From Congeria kusceri (taxonomy: Eukaryota > Mollusca > Bivalvia > Myida > Dreissenidae), in assembly GCA_027627225.1 (NCBI GenBank), contig CM051028.1, forward strand, positions 22,295,864 to 22,359,863: a stretch of 64,000 nucleotides of DNA. Reading direction: 5' to 3'. The notes under the pieces were generated by a model that was given only the letters and a program-made list of their open reading frames with translations, did not search any database and had not been told where the DNA came from. Within the stretch, counting starts at the first letter, position 1, and each line of letters opens with the position of its first letter. Positions 22,801-35,227 of the stretch are shown here, piece by piece. Position numbers and translations under genes: made by a program.

Positions 22801-25627
22801 TCGTCTTCACCACGTACTAGTAAGCTGTCGTCAAACTGAACCCAAGGATACAACATGTCATTTGACATTCGTGCATTAGAACCGACGCGTTGGTTTGAAT
22901 TACGCCCGGAAGCGTTTTCATTCATACTTTCATTTGGCGCACGGTCAAAATATACATGTAGGTCATCATACCATTCCTTGAGGTATGTGTCACTAGTGGA
23001 ATTCAATCCGCTATCGGCGCCGCCTGCTGATTCTACCTCTTTTCGGTGAGTATCATCTTTCAAGGAGTTGATGGAGCTAAACTTTGAATTTGAACCTTCG
23101 TCGTCAGCACTCCAGTCGCTCAAATCTCGTCCGACAATATTGTCTTCGACATTTTTATTACAGTCATCAGCATTGTCATCATCATCAGTCAGGCTACTTT
23201 TTTCTGTTTTCTGTTCACGTATGCATTTACTGCATTCCCTTACAATATCGTCTTCGTTTCTGTTATTTTGAAATGTTTGCTGTTCATAAGGAATCGTCTT
23301 TCTTTTTATCTCATTGCGAGCGCAAAAATGTTTCACACTTGATTTACTGTCGTCGTCTGTAAAATTTAAAAACAATATTCAATGAATAAAATTCAAATCA
23401 TTATTTAATGGAAAAAATATCAAAATTTCAGAATTCAGAATGTATTGCAAACGTATAGGCCTCCGGACAGGAATACATATGAAACAGTTTCAATACACAA
23501 TAAAAAAAAGCAAAAATAACTACATATAATATCAAATGTATTTTGTAGCATACGGGAAGGCTGGCAAAAACTGAATAACTTAGGAAACACATTTTGCAGC
23601 TTTGGATTGCTGAATATGCATTTTCTATTACTCATCCAAAATTATTCGGTTCTTCTTACATTTCATTTGTTTGTATTATACCCCCTTTAATGCACTTAAA
23701 ATGTATAAAGCCTATCAGAATCTGGATGATATGTTTCTTGTGAAATTCGCTTATACCGCATGTAAACAAGTACATGTCTTTGAAATATGACGCAGTTGGT
23801 TCTTTATATATAATCTAATAAATATGAACTTATTAACACATACAATGCGTTTGTATATGAGCTCACCATTTAGAATTTCGGGTATGTTGAGCATAGCCAC
23901 AGCTTCTTCGTGGTTACCAGTATTGTCCAATGCCTGTACAAAGTGGTTATACCAGTACGCGTGCGAGTTGGGTAGATGCTCCAGCAGCAGATCTGCGGCA
24001 TCCAATCTACCACTCTGCTGTCCTCTCTCCTTTATACTGAGAACAACTTTATCATCCAGAATTCGCACACCACTTAGATAATCCAGTAGTTGTATTGGGT
24101 GTAACAACATTCGAAGGAAAGGTGAAATCGTCTGTATATAAAAGGTGTGGTAGGCGCCGTGTGCAGGTTTAGGTCCCGTTAAAAGCTTGGCAACATTCCC
24201 ATATCCTTGTAAGGAAACAGGCACGATGTGAAAAATACGAATAAGTCTAAAAATTAGATTCTGTTTTATTTATAGAAATATTATAATAACATATTAGTAA
24301 TGTAAAGCTACATGTATATTGAACAAGAATTTAAATGTGAACATGTGTTCGGTCTATATTAAAAACAGATGTTTGATGAGTTATGTGCATTTAATTTTCA
24401 AGTATGAGTTTGTTCAAATTACATATAACGTAAGAGGTAAAATACCGTTGTTTTGTAGTGCAACACAAAATCCAATCCAAAAAGAAATCTTCCCTGTTTC
24501 TAGGAGTTCGTTTATTACCATGGAAATAGCGGCCCTTGGATTCCGATTTGCAATCGCAGCTAACCTTGATGATCATTCTAATAAAGAACACAGATTCTTG
24601 TTATAATTTAAAAACAATGTGGTTTAGTCGAAGTGTGCTTTTTTCATATGCACGATATATCGCATTTATGTATTTGCCGAAATGTTGGACACGCGTTTAT
24701 GATTAAATTACCATGAAACACACACTACATGAAAACTTGAATTTTAAGCTTAACAACAATGCACAAAAAACGTTTACTTATTTATAAAACACAACTTTCG
24801 TCGAACAATAGTTTCTCTTCACCCATTTTGTGTAAATATCAGCAACGCACTAATTGATTGCAAGCGTATGTTCTCAAAATCACATATAAGTACATGTATG
24901 AAACATGCAGCTAAAATTGCGAGTGTTAGAGGGTAAGAGTGAGTGTTTAAAATATCATAATTTACGGGCAGTTTAATTATGTGTATATAATGTGGAACAA
25001 TATGTACCCAACAATTTCAGCTCGGTGAACATTGATCTGACAGTTATGGTCTCCAACAGGCAAGGTCGCAAAATCGTGGCATTTTCTTCGTATTTACTGA
25101 TCAAACACAAATCTTCTTTAGGGAATGGTTTGTCGGGTCCTGACATCTTAAATAGGCGTAAGCACAAAATAAAAATGATACATATTATTTTAATTTTTAC
25201 ACGTGTCATTTGTAATAATCCAAATCCAGATAAATACCACTTTCAAATGTGTACCATGTTAAACGTTTCAGTATAACATACACAGTTATACTTTCAATGA
25301 CCTCTGTGTCCTTTTTACTTTTAAATTAATTGAACTTATTTACATGTTTCGGAAATGTTTATGACAATAATAACACTACCAACGTAAAAAGGAACCACAA
25401 TACCTTAGTTTGTGTTATTGTCGTGGAAATTTTTTAAATTGTATGAGTGTACGAACCTTTTGAACGTTAACGCACTTCCTTGCTTCTTCAAGAACGGTCT
25501 CTATGGTTACCATTTCCCCATCAACTTTGGCCGCTGTATTGGTAGATACTCCAGCCACGAGAGTACGTCGGATCCATACATCTTCGAAAGATTCACAAGA
25601 AACGGCTTCGTCATTAACGTTACTCAT
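19874..25627 (-). CDS. Tandem-CARD protein gene, paralog 2 (nine-exon model with one premature TGA)
   Basis: Exons on the minus strand: 25453-25627, 25008-25139, 24446-24577, 23867-24205, 22631-23356, 22262-22468, 21949-22038, 20399-20737, 19874-20178. Every intron is GT/AG and phase 1, and the total of 2445 nt is divisible by three (815 codons). CARD 1 lies in exons 2-3 (KYEENATILRPCL, NRNPRAAIS, FCVALQNNG) and CARD 2 in exon 4 (SPFLRMLLHPIQLLDYL, DLLLEHLP, FVQALDNTG). Exon 5 is acidic and probably disordered (LTDDDDNADD). Exon 8 looks coiled-coil (RSKRRDIEVIRMKELEAHAH). No helicase and no C-terminal membrane helix is seen, so it is not a full RIG-I-like receptor and not a standard membrane MAVS. 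Lesion: exon 3 reads GAA TGA where paralog 1 has GAA TGT. Exon 3 is 132 nt and phase-symmetric, so skipping it would keep the frame. The first exon is the least certain. The role as a CARD adaptor is inferred. Confidence 0.68.
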
Positions 25628-25744
25628 ACTCTAATGAAAGACGCCTTCTACAGCTGAATCCGTCCTTCTGGATCTATGTTAATCATGGAAGTGCTTTGGG
25701 ATTTATAGTCAACATGAAGTTTGATGATAAATAGGATATGTGTC

Positions 25745-25975
25745 GGTTTCGGTAGAATTTCGATTTTAATTCACGAGTGATCATAGAAATGTAAATTTTG
25801 ACGAGTGAAAATATGTATTTTCTATGATCACGAGTGAATTAAAAGTCTACCGAAACCAACTAATTTTCTTTTTATTTTATGTTTTCCACCACTTTTTTTT
25901 AGCTGATCGCTATACTCACTGAAAAATTTTGAGTCCGGTATCGTTAACGAGCCGTTTAATTTACTGTTTTAAATC
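25745..25975. repeat. Foldback element A1, about 115-bp palindrome plus tail
   Basis: Arms 25745-25790 and 25816-25858 are near-perfect inverses, with GGTTTCGGTAGA, TTAATTCACGAGTGATCAT and their complements. It is followed by TTTCTTTTTATTTTATG and a GAGTCCGG.ATCGTT block that also follow the related palindrome at 41210. It lies just upstream of the CARD gene start. Confidence 0.8.
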
Positions 25976-26522
25976 GTGAACCAGTATAAAACAGTGTGAT
26001 TATCAGAGTGATAATTTTCACGGTTTTAAACAGTGAATTACCAACTTTATGTCACTGATATTTCCCTAAAATTTACTGGAAAGCTTAAAATAAAATGTAT
26101 TCATTGACATGTTGCGTATGCCACTGCGACAAGCATTATACATCTTTAAATGACCTATATACATGTACTATAAGAGTATATACCGTAAGTATACATTTTC
26201 CAATACCAATATTAACAAACATAACATTGGAAAGAATGATATTTTTAAGTTGTAGACACGATAATTCAATGATTTTCTCATTATTTGTTTCAAACACCTT
26301 ACGACAGTTGCTTATAAGCAGTAAAACATTTTAACATATTGAATATGGTTTTGTATGTAAAAGACATCAAATACAGAATTGTTTTCTGTAAATACACAGC
26401 TGGCGTTTATATTTAACATAACTTGAAATAATTTTTTATTAAATAGGAAATATGATATCAAAGATATCCCTTGACTTACATGATTTTCAACGCGCTATCT
26501 TTGACCAACTAATTAGCAATAA

Positions 26523-27000
26523 CACAGTGTTTAACCGTACAGTGAGCTAAACCGGAAGTTGGTGATCTGTACAGCGATGATCAGCTGGTTGCTAACAAAT
26601 GGAAACGCAGTAAGTGACACAATTGTTGACAGTATCTTGTACTTAGAGTCTGAATGTAACGGAATTTTAACTATGTGTTAATTATGATTCTATTTGTCAA
26701 CCATGTGCTTGGTGAATTGCATGGCGAGTGTGTTTTCGTTGATAATTCAGTGGTTTTTCATTGCATATATTCGAAACGATCACAACTTTTTGAATTAATT
26801 TCCATGTATTTTTTTGGATTTCGCGTAAATGACTAAAACTGTGTGTTTTAGCTTTACATCTTAAAACACGTATTAAACTATAGACACGTATTAAACAATA
26901 GACACGTATTAAACACGTATTAAACTATAGACATTTATCACTGTGTATAACCGTGCAATGAAGTTGGTGAGCTGTACACCGATGATCAGTTAGTTGCTAA
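26523..27000. repeat. Two partial copies of the CACAGTG-ended transposon terminus
   Basis: Sequences at 26524-26600 and 26938-27010 match the terminus of the element at 36996-40561 (CACAGTGT.TAACCGTACAG, then GAAGTTGGTGATCTGTACA and GATGATCAG). Both run in the same direction. A short ACACGTATTAAACTATAG tandem repeat lies between them at 26867-26930. Confidence 0.7.
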
Positions 27001-27029
27001 AAGCAGAAGCCGCAGTACGTGGCATAATT

Positions 27030-27600
27030 GTTGATAGTATCTTTTGCTTTGAGGTTAATAGAACGGTATTAAAATATGTACGTTAACTCTGGTTCTATTT
27101 GCCACACATGTTCTTTGTGATTTCTCATATAAAACCTTTAGATCTACTTATCGTGGTTTTAAGTTTAGTATCTTTCACTGGTACTGAATGTATTAAATAT
27201 TAAATTAAACTTCTATTATATTTCTCATATAAAAATTTGAGATCTACTTATGCGACAATCGTGGTTATAAGTTGAATATCTTTTACTTTGAGGCTAAATA
27301 GAACGGAATTAAAATATGCACGTTAATTGTTGTTCTATTTGTCACACATGTTCTTTGTGATTTATGTGGGAACGTTTTCGATGATAATTCAGTGGTTGAT
27401 CACTGCCATATATGTGTTTTTATCGCGCTATATATGCAGAAATGATTTTTGTTGCGATTTTGCTACGTAAATTTTACTGAAAAATATAATCGTACTGAAT
27501 GTATTAAATATCAAGTTAAACTTCTAATATATTTCTCATGTAAAATTTTTAGATCTACTTATGCGACAATCGTGGTAATAGGTTTTCCATAACAATCAAC
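27030..27600. repeat. Local duplication, about 240-bp period
   Basis: TAGAACGG.ATTAAAATATG and CACACATGTTCTTTGTGATTT occur near 27058 and 27298. A TAGATCTACTTAT motif recurs near 27142, 27240 and 27551. No gene is seen in 27000-28488. Confidence 0.6.
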
Positions 27601-28487
27601 ATGAAATAAAATTAGATCTAAAAGCAAAGTAAACAAATGGACTCTATTTATTTCAGGTTATTCGGTGAGCGAGTGGACAATAGGTGGATGATAACTCTGG
27701 GTCGTGTCAAATGTAGACATTGAAAATGGAACTACTTTTCTGGTTGTTTTGTATAATTAGTATAAAAAAAAATATGGAAATTACCTCATCGACAGTACAA
27801 ACATCAGCGTTTGTAAGCTTAATAAAAAGTCTATAAAATATCATTTAGCGACAACAACGCTGAAAGTACCTTTAACTACTATAAACTGAATATTAAGGCA
27901 TCCCGTCAACGAAGTTCTATCCTATTACTAGAGCTAAATCGATCAGATAACAACCCATCGTGTAACCTTTAGCTTTATTTAATCTCTAGTTTTGGCACAG
28001 GTTTATTCGATCTTTATTTTCAGAACGCTGTGTATTTCATGTGACGTCATACCAAATGATGCCGTTTTGAGTAAAACAAACAAAAAACAAGTGTTAAAAT
28101 GGGAAACCAATGCATTTGTTTGACATATTTTCACACCGTCAGGCGCGTAGCGCCGCATACTCCTTTATTCGTTCCAGTAAACATTTTTACTCGTTTGAGT
28201 AAACATTGAAATTAAAATCTCAAAAACAAAAATTACATTTACTTTGAAAAATGAAATAAAAATCAGTGCCAAAGGGGGCTTAGGGGTAAACAATACTCTC
28301 ATAAATCCAGACACTGGCGTTTTATTTAAATTTTTGCCGGTCCGTGTTTTTAGTTTTACTACAAAATTGCGCCTCTTATTCAAACCGTTGGTTCTTTTCT
28401 GTGCGTAATGTATTCTTTCCCTTGTCTTGCTATACGCCATGGCTTGCATCGTGTTAATAAGTCGTCTACCAGCGATCCGCCTAAAGC

Positions 28488-29428
28488 CCCGGTCACACTG
28501 TAACGATTTTGGCTACTATCGGCCACGATTGGTTGTGGACGTGTTAATCGTGATGAGTCGGGATGCACTCATCCCGATTGTGTCCCGATTGTGTCTTCCT
28601 ACGTATACTTACGGTTATTGTAGGAAGAGACTACTAATATCAACGACACTTGTAGGTTTCCGCAGCCGGTTTTACCAAAACATGATGCGATATATTACGA
28701 TTGTAATACCCTAGCGTCAGTTAAACGCTACGGCAACACACGATTACAGGCGATTGTTAACGTTTCTCCTAAGATTGAAGTAAGATTAAAGAAGATTTTC
28801 ATCACGATAAACCTAAAAGCAGCCGAAAATTCTCACGCTTCATTACGCTTCAAGGCATCACGATGCCTCTTGCATAATCGTGACACCAACGTAGGCAAAC
28901 GTGGTGAGTGCGTAATAACATCGCGCTAAATCGTACAGGCAACGCGATCCAATCTTCGCGTTGTCGTGGTCCATCGTGTATGTTCTTGAGCAGTCATAAT
29001 AGTTGTCGCTAAAGATCCTATTTGAATCCTAACAGAATCGTAGGGCAAGCGTATAAATCCGTACCATATACGTAGCAAAACGTACCATAACGTACTACAG
29101 TCTTGTAATGTATGTCTTAAAATCGGTCACGATTAATTACGATTACACATGAAAGGCCACGAATGCCTCTGCGATGGTTGTAAGAATAAACCAGATTGAG
29201 ATACGATGGCACTAGGATTGTCCTACGTTTTGAAAAAATCGTGGCGGAGCTACGATAAGCCACGAATGTTTTGAACATGTTCAAAACTGCCGTAGCGCTT
29301 CCCGATCGACAAGGATCCGCAAGCATTCTTCAAGATTTATACAGTACTTATGTGTTCCACGCTCCACCAAGATTTTGTTAATCGTGGGAAATCGTAGCAA
29401 AAATCGTAACAGTGTGACCGGGGCTTAA
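28488..29428. mobile_element. Non-autonomous DNA element, about 940 bp, AGCCCCGGTCACACTGT termini
   Basis: The left end (28488 on) and right end (to 29428) are inverted repeats: AGCCCCGGTCACACTGTAAC at left against AGCCCCGGTCACACTGTTAC at right. The similarity continues for over 30 bp. Flanks are CTAA and TAAC, so a TAA duplication is possible. The interior is rich in ATCGTG/CACGAT words and codes for nothing recognisable. It is related to 33909-34433. Confidence 0.78.
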
Positions 29429-29429
29429 C

Positions 29430-31040
29430 CCGGACGTTTTCCTCGATTTATGTACACAAATCAAGGACGGCATTTTCAAGATGAAAATCATTATTTCTAA
29501 GTGGGGTCTGGCACATGTTTACGCCTTCCCCAATAGGTATTGTGAAACCATGAACCTAATAAACCCCTCCGAATATTGTTTATTTGAAATCAATGTCTTT
29601 CACAAACATTTGATTATGTCTACGACTTTACGTTCAACTAAATGGTTAAAATGTAAATGCAAAATTGGTTAGTTAGTTATGATGCTATTACAAATGGAAT
29701 TATTACCTCAATATTAATTGATATTATTGAATTTTAACAATACAGCAGACAAGCTCAATGATTTATGATATCCATCCAATTACAGACTGGGTCTAAGTAT
29801 ACTTTTCAAAAAAGAGGGAAAAAAAAACATCAAGCAAAACAACACACATTCCTTAAATGTGCATACTTGTATTTCGTAATGGATCGGTCCAAAATACATG
29901 TCAGTGTTAAAATGGTCATTTTTAATTATTTGCTGCGTAATTAATTATGCTACTAAAACTAGTGAATTTTAGTTTTGTCATAATTCGGTAGCAAACCAGA
30001 GGGTGTCACCGAATCCCCTTTGTATGTGGAATACTGCCTAATGTTTACGGCCTGAGTACTGAATACTGCGTAAAATTGAATCTGCGTACTGAAAACTAAA
30101 TGTTTGTTTTCGCTCACAGCGCAATGAACCCCATTTGTGTTCTGAATACTGAGTGTCTCTCCGGCATTGGTCTTCTAAACATTTACCGCGAACAAGAAAT
30201 AAATTATATGATGGTGGTAGACATCTTCGCAACACGACCGTACGGAAAGGCCACTTGCCTTGATTTTTAAGGTGTAACTCTGTCGAAATTGATGACATAT
30301 AAACTGCAAAATTTAAAAAGATATGCTATAAAACTAACAAAATCAGTTAGTGTTGTTCAATAACTAAGCGCCAGCCAATACACATATTTGAAGAGCAACT
30401 CCTCCTATGAAAGTGACGGTCCAAACTTGTCAGAGAATATAATGGTCTGAATGTCAGGAATAGCGTTTTAGTGGGTCATAGAATCTTACCTTTCTGGAGC
30501 TTCCGGGTGCCTCCGGCCCCCTGAACCCCTAGCCAACACTTTGCCCTGGACCCACTGGGGGTCCAAGCGGCCCCCTGGATCACAGCTTACTTTGTTTTAT
30601 TTTTATATTCCGAGTCACAACGAATTAGGCCGCGCAACGCCCCTGGCCGTTTAAATGATTTATCAGCACGGTATAATCGGATAGATAGAATATAACGTGA
30701 GTGTTGAATAAAGATCAAGTGTATTTCACGGCTCGATTTTGATGTAGGAGTATTAACACAGATATGAAGAAGGTTTAGTTTCGTTATATCGCGTATTGAT
30801 AAAAAACAACATCGAACCCGTTTTACTGTAATACATAAATGTAAACCTTACCTGTCGTTATATCACATGAGTATTGTTGAACACGGTTATCCAAACTGAG
30901 GAATTCAGATTCAAGCAAATGACGTAGTAATTGACATTTCCTTACATCGGTTAAACCACAAAAAGTTCATATTTTTATTAACTTCCCTATTCGGTTCATG
31001 CGCTGCAGGTTTAACGGGTATACACGCGTATACGGGTATA
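29430..31040. other. Gene-free stretch
   Basis: No exon or element ends I can support. 30490-30595 is locally GC-rich against an AT-rich background (GCCTCCGGCCCCCTGAACCCC, then GGGGGTCC) and may be a short repeat. Confidence 0.4.
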
Positions 31041-32074
31041 CATATGTATTGACATAAGCGCTAAAAATAAAACACGAACTCTACCCACATATGTATTGAC
31101 ATAAGCGCTAAAAATAAAACACGAACTCTAACCACATATGTATTGACATAAGCGCTAAAAATAAAACACGAACTCTAACCACATATGTATTGACATAAGC
31201 GCTAAAAATAAAACACGAACTCTAACCACATATGTATTGACATAAGCGCTAAAAATAAAACACGAACTCTAACCACATATGTATTGACATAAGCGCTAAA
31301 AATAAAACACGAACTCTAACCACATATGTATTGACATAAGCGCTAAAAATAAAACACGAACTCTAACCACATATGTATTGACATAAGCGCTAAAAATAAA
31401 ACACGAACTCTACCTACATATGTATTGACATAAGCGCTAAAAATAAAACACGAACTCTACCCACATATGTATTGACATAAGCGCTAAAAATAAAACACGA
31501 ACTCTAACCACATATGTATTGACATAAGCGCTAAAAATAAAACACGAACTCTAACCACATATGTATTGACATAAGCGCTAAAAATAAAACACGAACTCTA
31601 ACCACATATGTATTGACATAAGCGCTAAAAATAAAACACGAACTCTACCCACATATGTATTGACATAAGCGCTAAAAATAAAACACGAACTCTAACCACA
31701 TATGTATTGACATAAGCGCTAAAAATAAAACACGAACTCTACCCACATATGTATTGACATAAGCGCTAAAAATAAAACACGAACTCTAACCACATATGTA
31801 TTGACATAAGCGCTAAAAATAAAACACGAACTCTAACCACATATGTATTGACATAAGCGCTAAAAATAAAACACGAACTCTAACCACATATGTATTGACA
31901 TAAGCGCTAAAAATAAAACACGAACTCTACCCACATATGTATTGACATAAGCGCTAAAAATAAAACACGAACTCTACCTACATATGTATTGACATAAGCG
32001 CTAAAAATAAAACACGAACTCTAACCACATATGTATTGACATAAGCGCTAAAAATAAAACACGAACTCTACCTA
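31041..32074. repeat. 47-bp satellite, 22 uninterrupted units
   Basis: The unit begins CATATGTATTGACATAAG and contains AGCGCT and AAAATAAAACACGAACTCTA. Unit starts fall exactly every 47 bp from 31041 to 32028 with no indel in 22 units. Nearly all variation is at the junction after CTCTA (ACC, CCC or CCT). 47 is not a multiple of three and no frame stays open. Right of it, 32075-32333 is ordinary AT-rich sequence. Confidence 0.98.
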
Positions 32075-32333
32075 AATGTTATGTATTACTTAACACTGAA
32101 TCATTGTGCAGCTATTGTAAGCATGTCAACGTTTAATTTGAATACGCCTTGTAGTGTTAGGCGTTTTGTGATATTTGCACGTTATCAGTAAAATGCATAG
32201 AGCTCTGTCCACTCCATGTAACAAATAGTTATAATATAACGACTGAGTATAGGCCTATAAAGTCAAACTAATACATATTACCTAGGATCTAACTTTGCTG
32301 TAGTTTAAGCAAAAATTAGCAAACTTTTCAAAG

Positions 32334-32691
32334 CAGGGGCGTAGCCTCCTTTAAGCACTATAGGCACGTGCCTATACATTTTTTCCAGAGAAGAAAAAAA
32401 AAAGGCCAAAAATGCAATAAAAACAAGAGGGGGGATGGGGGTGAAGGGGACCTTCTTGGCTGTGTTGATACTTCATTGTTTAACGAGTCGGTTACGTCTA
32501 TATAAAATAAATTTCATAAAACAAACGCTTATTTTACAATTATTTTGTAGAATCGGGGTTTATCTGAAGTTAGTTGTTTGTAGCCACATACGAGTATAAA
32601 CACTCCTGGCCCAACTTATCGCTTACAGCGTCATTTTGTAGATTCTGCGTATTGTGCCTATTCCTTTCCTTGAACCCAAGCTACGCCCCTG
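32334..32691. mobile_element. 358-bp MITE with CAGGGGCGTAGC termini
   Basis: The ends are CAGGGGCGTAGC and its inverse GCTACGCCCCTG, flanked by direct CAAAG repeats (32329-32333 and 32692-32696). CAGGGGCGTAG-type ends are common in hAT-like elements, but hAT duplications are usually 8 bp, so the superfamily is open. No coding capacity. Confidence 0.8.
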
Positions 32692-32696
32692 CAAAG

Positions 32697-33904
32697 TAAA
32701 AAGCTTTTATAGTTTGTTTATAAATCAGCATAATATATTTAGTGGTATAAATAATAACAATATGTACATTTGCTTTTTATGATGAAAACAAATGATTACG
32801 GTATATAGTGACACCGTAACTTCGTACATATACGTTCTAGTGAGTGGTATTACCATTCAAAGTCATATAAATAGCCGATCGAATTAAAATATGATTGTGT
32901 ATACATATGGCAGTGAAAACAATACAGAGAGACGTAATGCGTTGGATTTTATTAGAATGTTTGCTTCATTAATCTTCGGAGACATTCGGTCAATCTCCCG
33001 CAGGTTATCGCAAGCATAAACGGGGACACTTTCAATCCTGTGAGTTAAAATGTTACAAATAAAATATTTCATACGCGACACCCGGTTTAGTGCGTACGGT
33101 GGAAAAATAACGTATGCTGCGGGTATCGAAATGTTTTCCTTTTTACGTTTTAAATAGATACAAGCTCTGTGAAACAATGTATGAAGTCATGTTTATATAC
33201 ACGGGCTTGTAATAATTCAGGTATGTATGAATATTGTTCTTCGAACGTTTGGTGACATAAGCAACTAACATTTTCTCTTTCTATGTAAGAACTTTTAAGG
33301 AATTCGTTTGCCAACTCAAGAAAAACAAGAAAACCCTGTGTATCACACTTGTCCAGCTAAAAACAAGGTTACCCATGAAACTAATGGATTCGCCCCAATA
33401 ACCTGCTTTGTCAGTTGATGGGAATGAAATGAGATGATGAGAGACATAACAAAAACTAAACATCACTAGAACTTCAAGACCAAATCAAATATAAAAATTA
33501 TTTTAGGAATTATATGCGTGGGATAAAAACATATCATCATGCAGATGATGCAAACTTTATAAGTCACGTAACTGTAATAAAATTAGTGAGGAAGAATATC
33601 ATTGTAATAATGGTAAAATCATCATGGTATTTCAGTCAATTTTATTCAGATGTTCCTATTGCCTGACAGAAACGATTTATTAAATACTATTCGGAATACT
33701 TAATACTAATAAAACGCCCATAACACTGTGAAAATCATCACAGCGGAACAATTTGACAATAATTCTGATTTGCTAGTGGTATTGAAACCTATATTCACGT
33801 TTTAGTTTCTGACAGCGGTTGCTGTGAAATAGCTAGGGATAGAACAATATCGGGATAATATACCTTTTTGAGGCTGTTTACGTCCTCAGAGAGCCGAAAA
33901 ATGT
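32697..33904. other. Gene-free stretch
   Basis: AT-rich; several short ORFs on the minus strand (for example 32884-33177) lack domain, codon or splice support. Confidence 0.4.
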
Positions 33905-34437
33905 GTTAAAGCCTGAGTGCACGACCGTCCAGTGGTCACCACGATAACACGACTGGTCGCGTTGCTTCCACGGTTTGTTGCGATGATTGCGAGGAACTCA
34001 ATACGTATGCGTACGTTATTTCCACGATTATGCACGAGACATCGTGATGTCCAAATCGTATGGAAGGGTAGAGAAGCGTGATAATTGTTGGCTGCTCGTA
34101 GGTTCATCGTGATAAATCTTGCTTAATCTTAGTACAATCTTAGAATAAACGTAAACAATCGCCTGTTATCGTCTGTTCTCGTTGCGTATACCTGACTCTA
34201 ACGTATAGAACCTTTGCAGATCGTATCATATATTGGTGAAACCGTGGTGAATCGGCTGCGAAATCCTACAATTGTTGTTGGTATCCCTAGTCTCGTCATA
34301 CAACAGCCGTCAGTATACGTAGGAAGATGCAATCGGGACACTGTGCATCCCGACTCAATACGATTAACACGTTCACGATCAATCGTGGGCAATCGTAGCC
34401 AAAATCGTGACAGTGTGACCGAGGCTTTAAGTAACGA
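33905..34437. mobile_element. Shorter relative of the 28488 element, opposite orientation
   Basis: The right part (34200-34433) is close to the reverse complement of the left part of 28488-29428, ending GTGACAGTGTGACCGAGGCT. The left end is AGCCTGAGTGCACGACC. Both sides are flanked by TTAA (33905-33908 and 34434-34437). The left terminus is less similar to the right terminus than in the larger copy, so it may have internal deletion or decay. Confidence 0.68.
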
Positions 34438-35227
34438 AATAAATATGTTGAATCATGAATCATTATGCCACGACTCTGACAGATATAACTGAGATGGCTT
34501 CACTACGCGTCAAGCAGTTTGAATTGATTACTTTATCGGCTTTTTTCTTAAACGCACTACCTTCAAAATCTTCATAAACCTAGGAAATAGGACGGTTGTC
34601 TCAAAACAGCTGAACCACGTGTACACAAATTAGTATAGTTTTAAATACATATATAAACTTGGAAACGTACAAAGCAAATAACTCTCATTAGTTTATGTAA
34701 CAAAATACACAATATAAACAAACGGTAAAAATATAATTTATACGGAATTCTTATACTATCTATACAGTTTGAAAAATGTTAGCAATACACAATCTGTACA
34801 CTGTTTCTTGTCACATACACATTACCGTCTTATTACACGGTTAGCCTTTCATAATAATGGCAAATAAGGGAATATAAGCAATAGTTGTAGCATACTTTTA
34901 CAAAAACGTGTTAGTTATTTAACGAACCCACATGGCGAGTTTAAATAATGAACATATTGAGATAAAAGTATGCTACAAGTGTTTTCTACCGTAGTGAGCG
35001 TGCGGTTTTTGAAATTTAGTTGTAAATTATAATCGCGCTTCTTAGTGCACGGTTAGGCTCCGCCCACCAGTGATATCACAGTTATTCAATATCGCGAAAC
35101 AAAGAAAACTCTGTTAAATATGGTACACTTACTATTAACGCACAAGCCCGATCCAATTTGACAATGTTGTGTTTTCACTATATGAAATATATTGGTTTTT
35201 ATTATGCTTCCACTAACACCGTTCTGT
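34438..35227. other. Gene-free stretch with a small inverted repeat
   Basis: TTGTAGCATACTTTTACA (34884-34901) is inverted at 34966-34981 (AAAAGTATGCTACAAG). Nothing else is supported. Confidence 0.4.

Noticed and set aside
31041..32074. Regular array that at first sight resembles CRISPR
   Set aside because: The whole 47-bp unit is repeated with no unique spacers, and the setting is eukaryotic.
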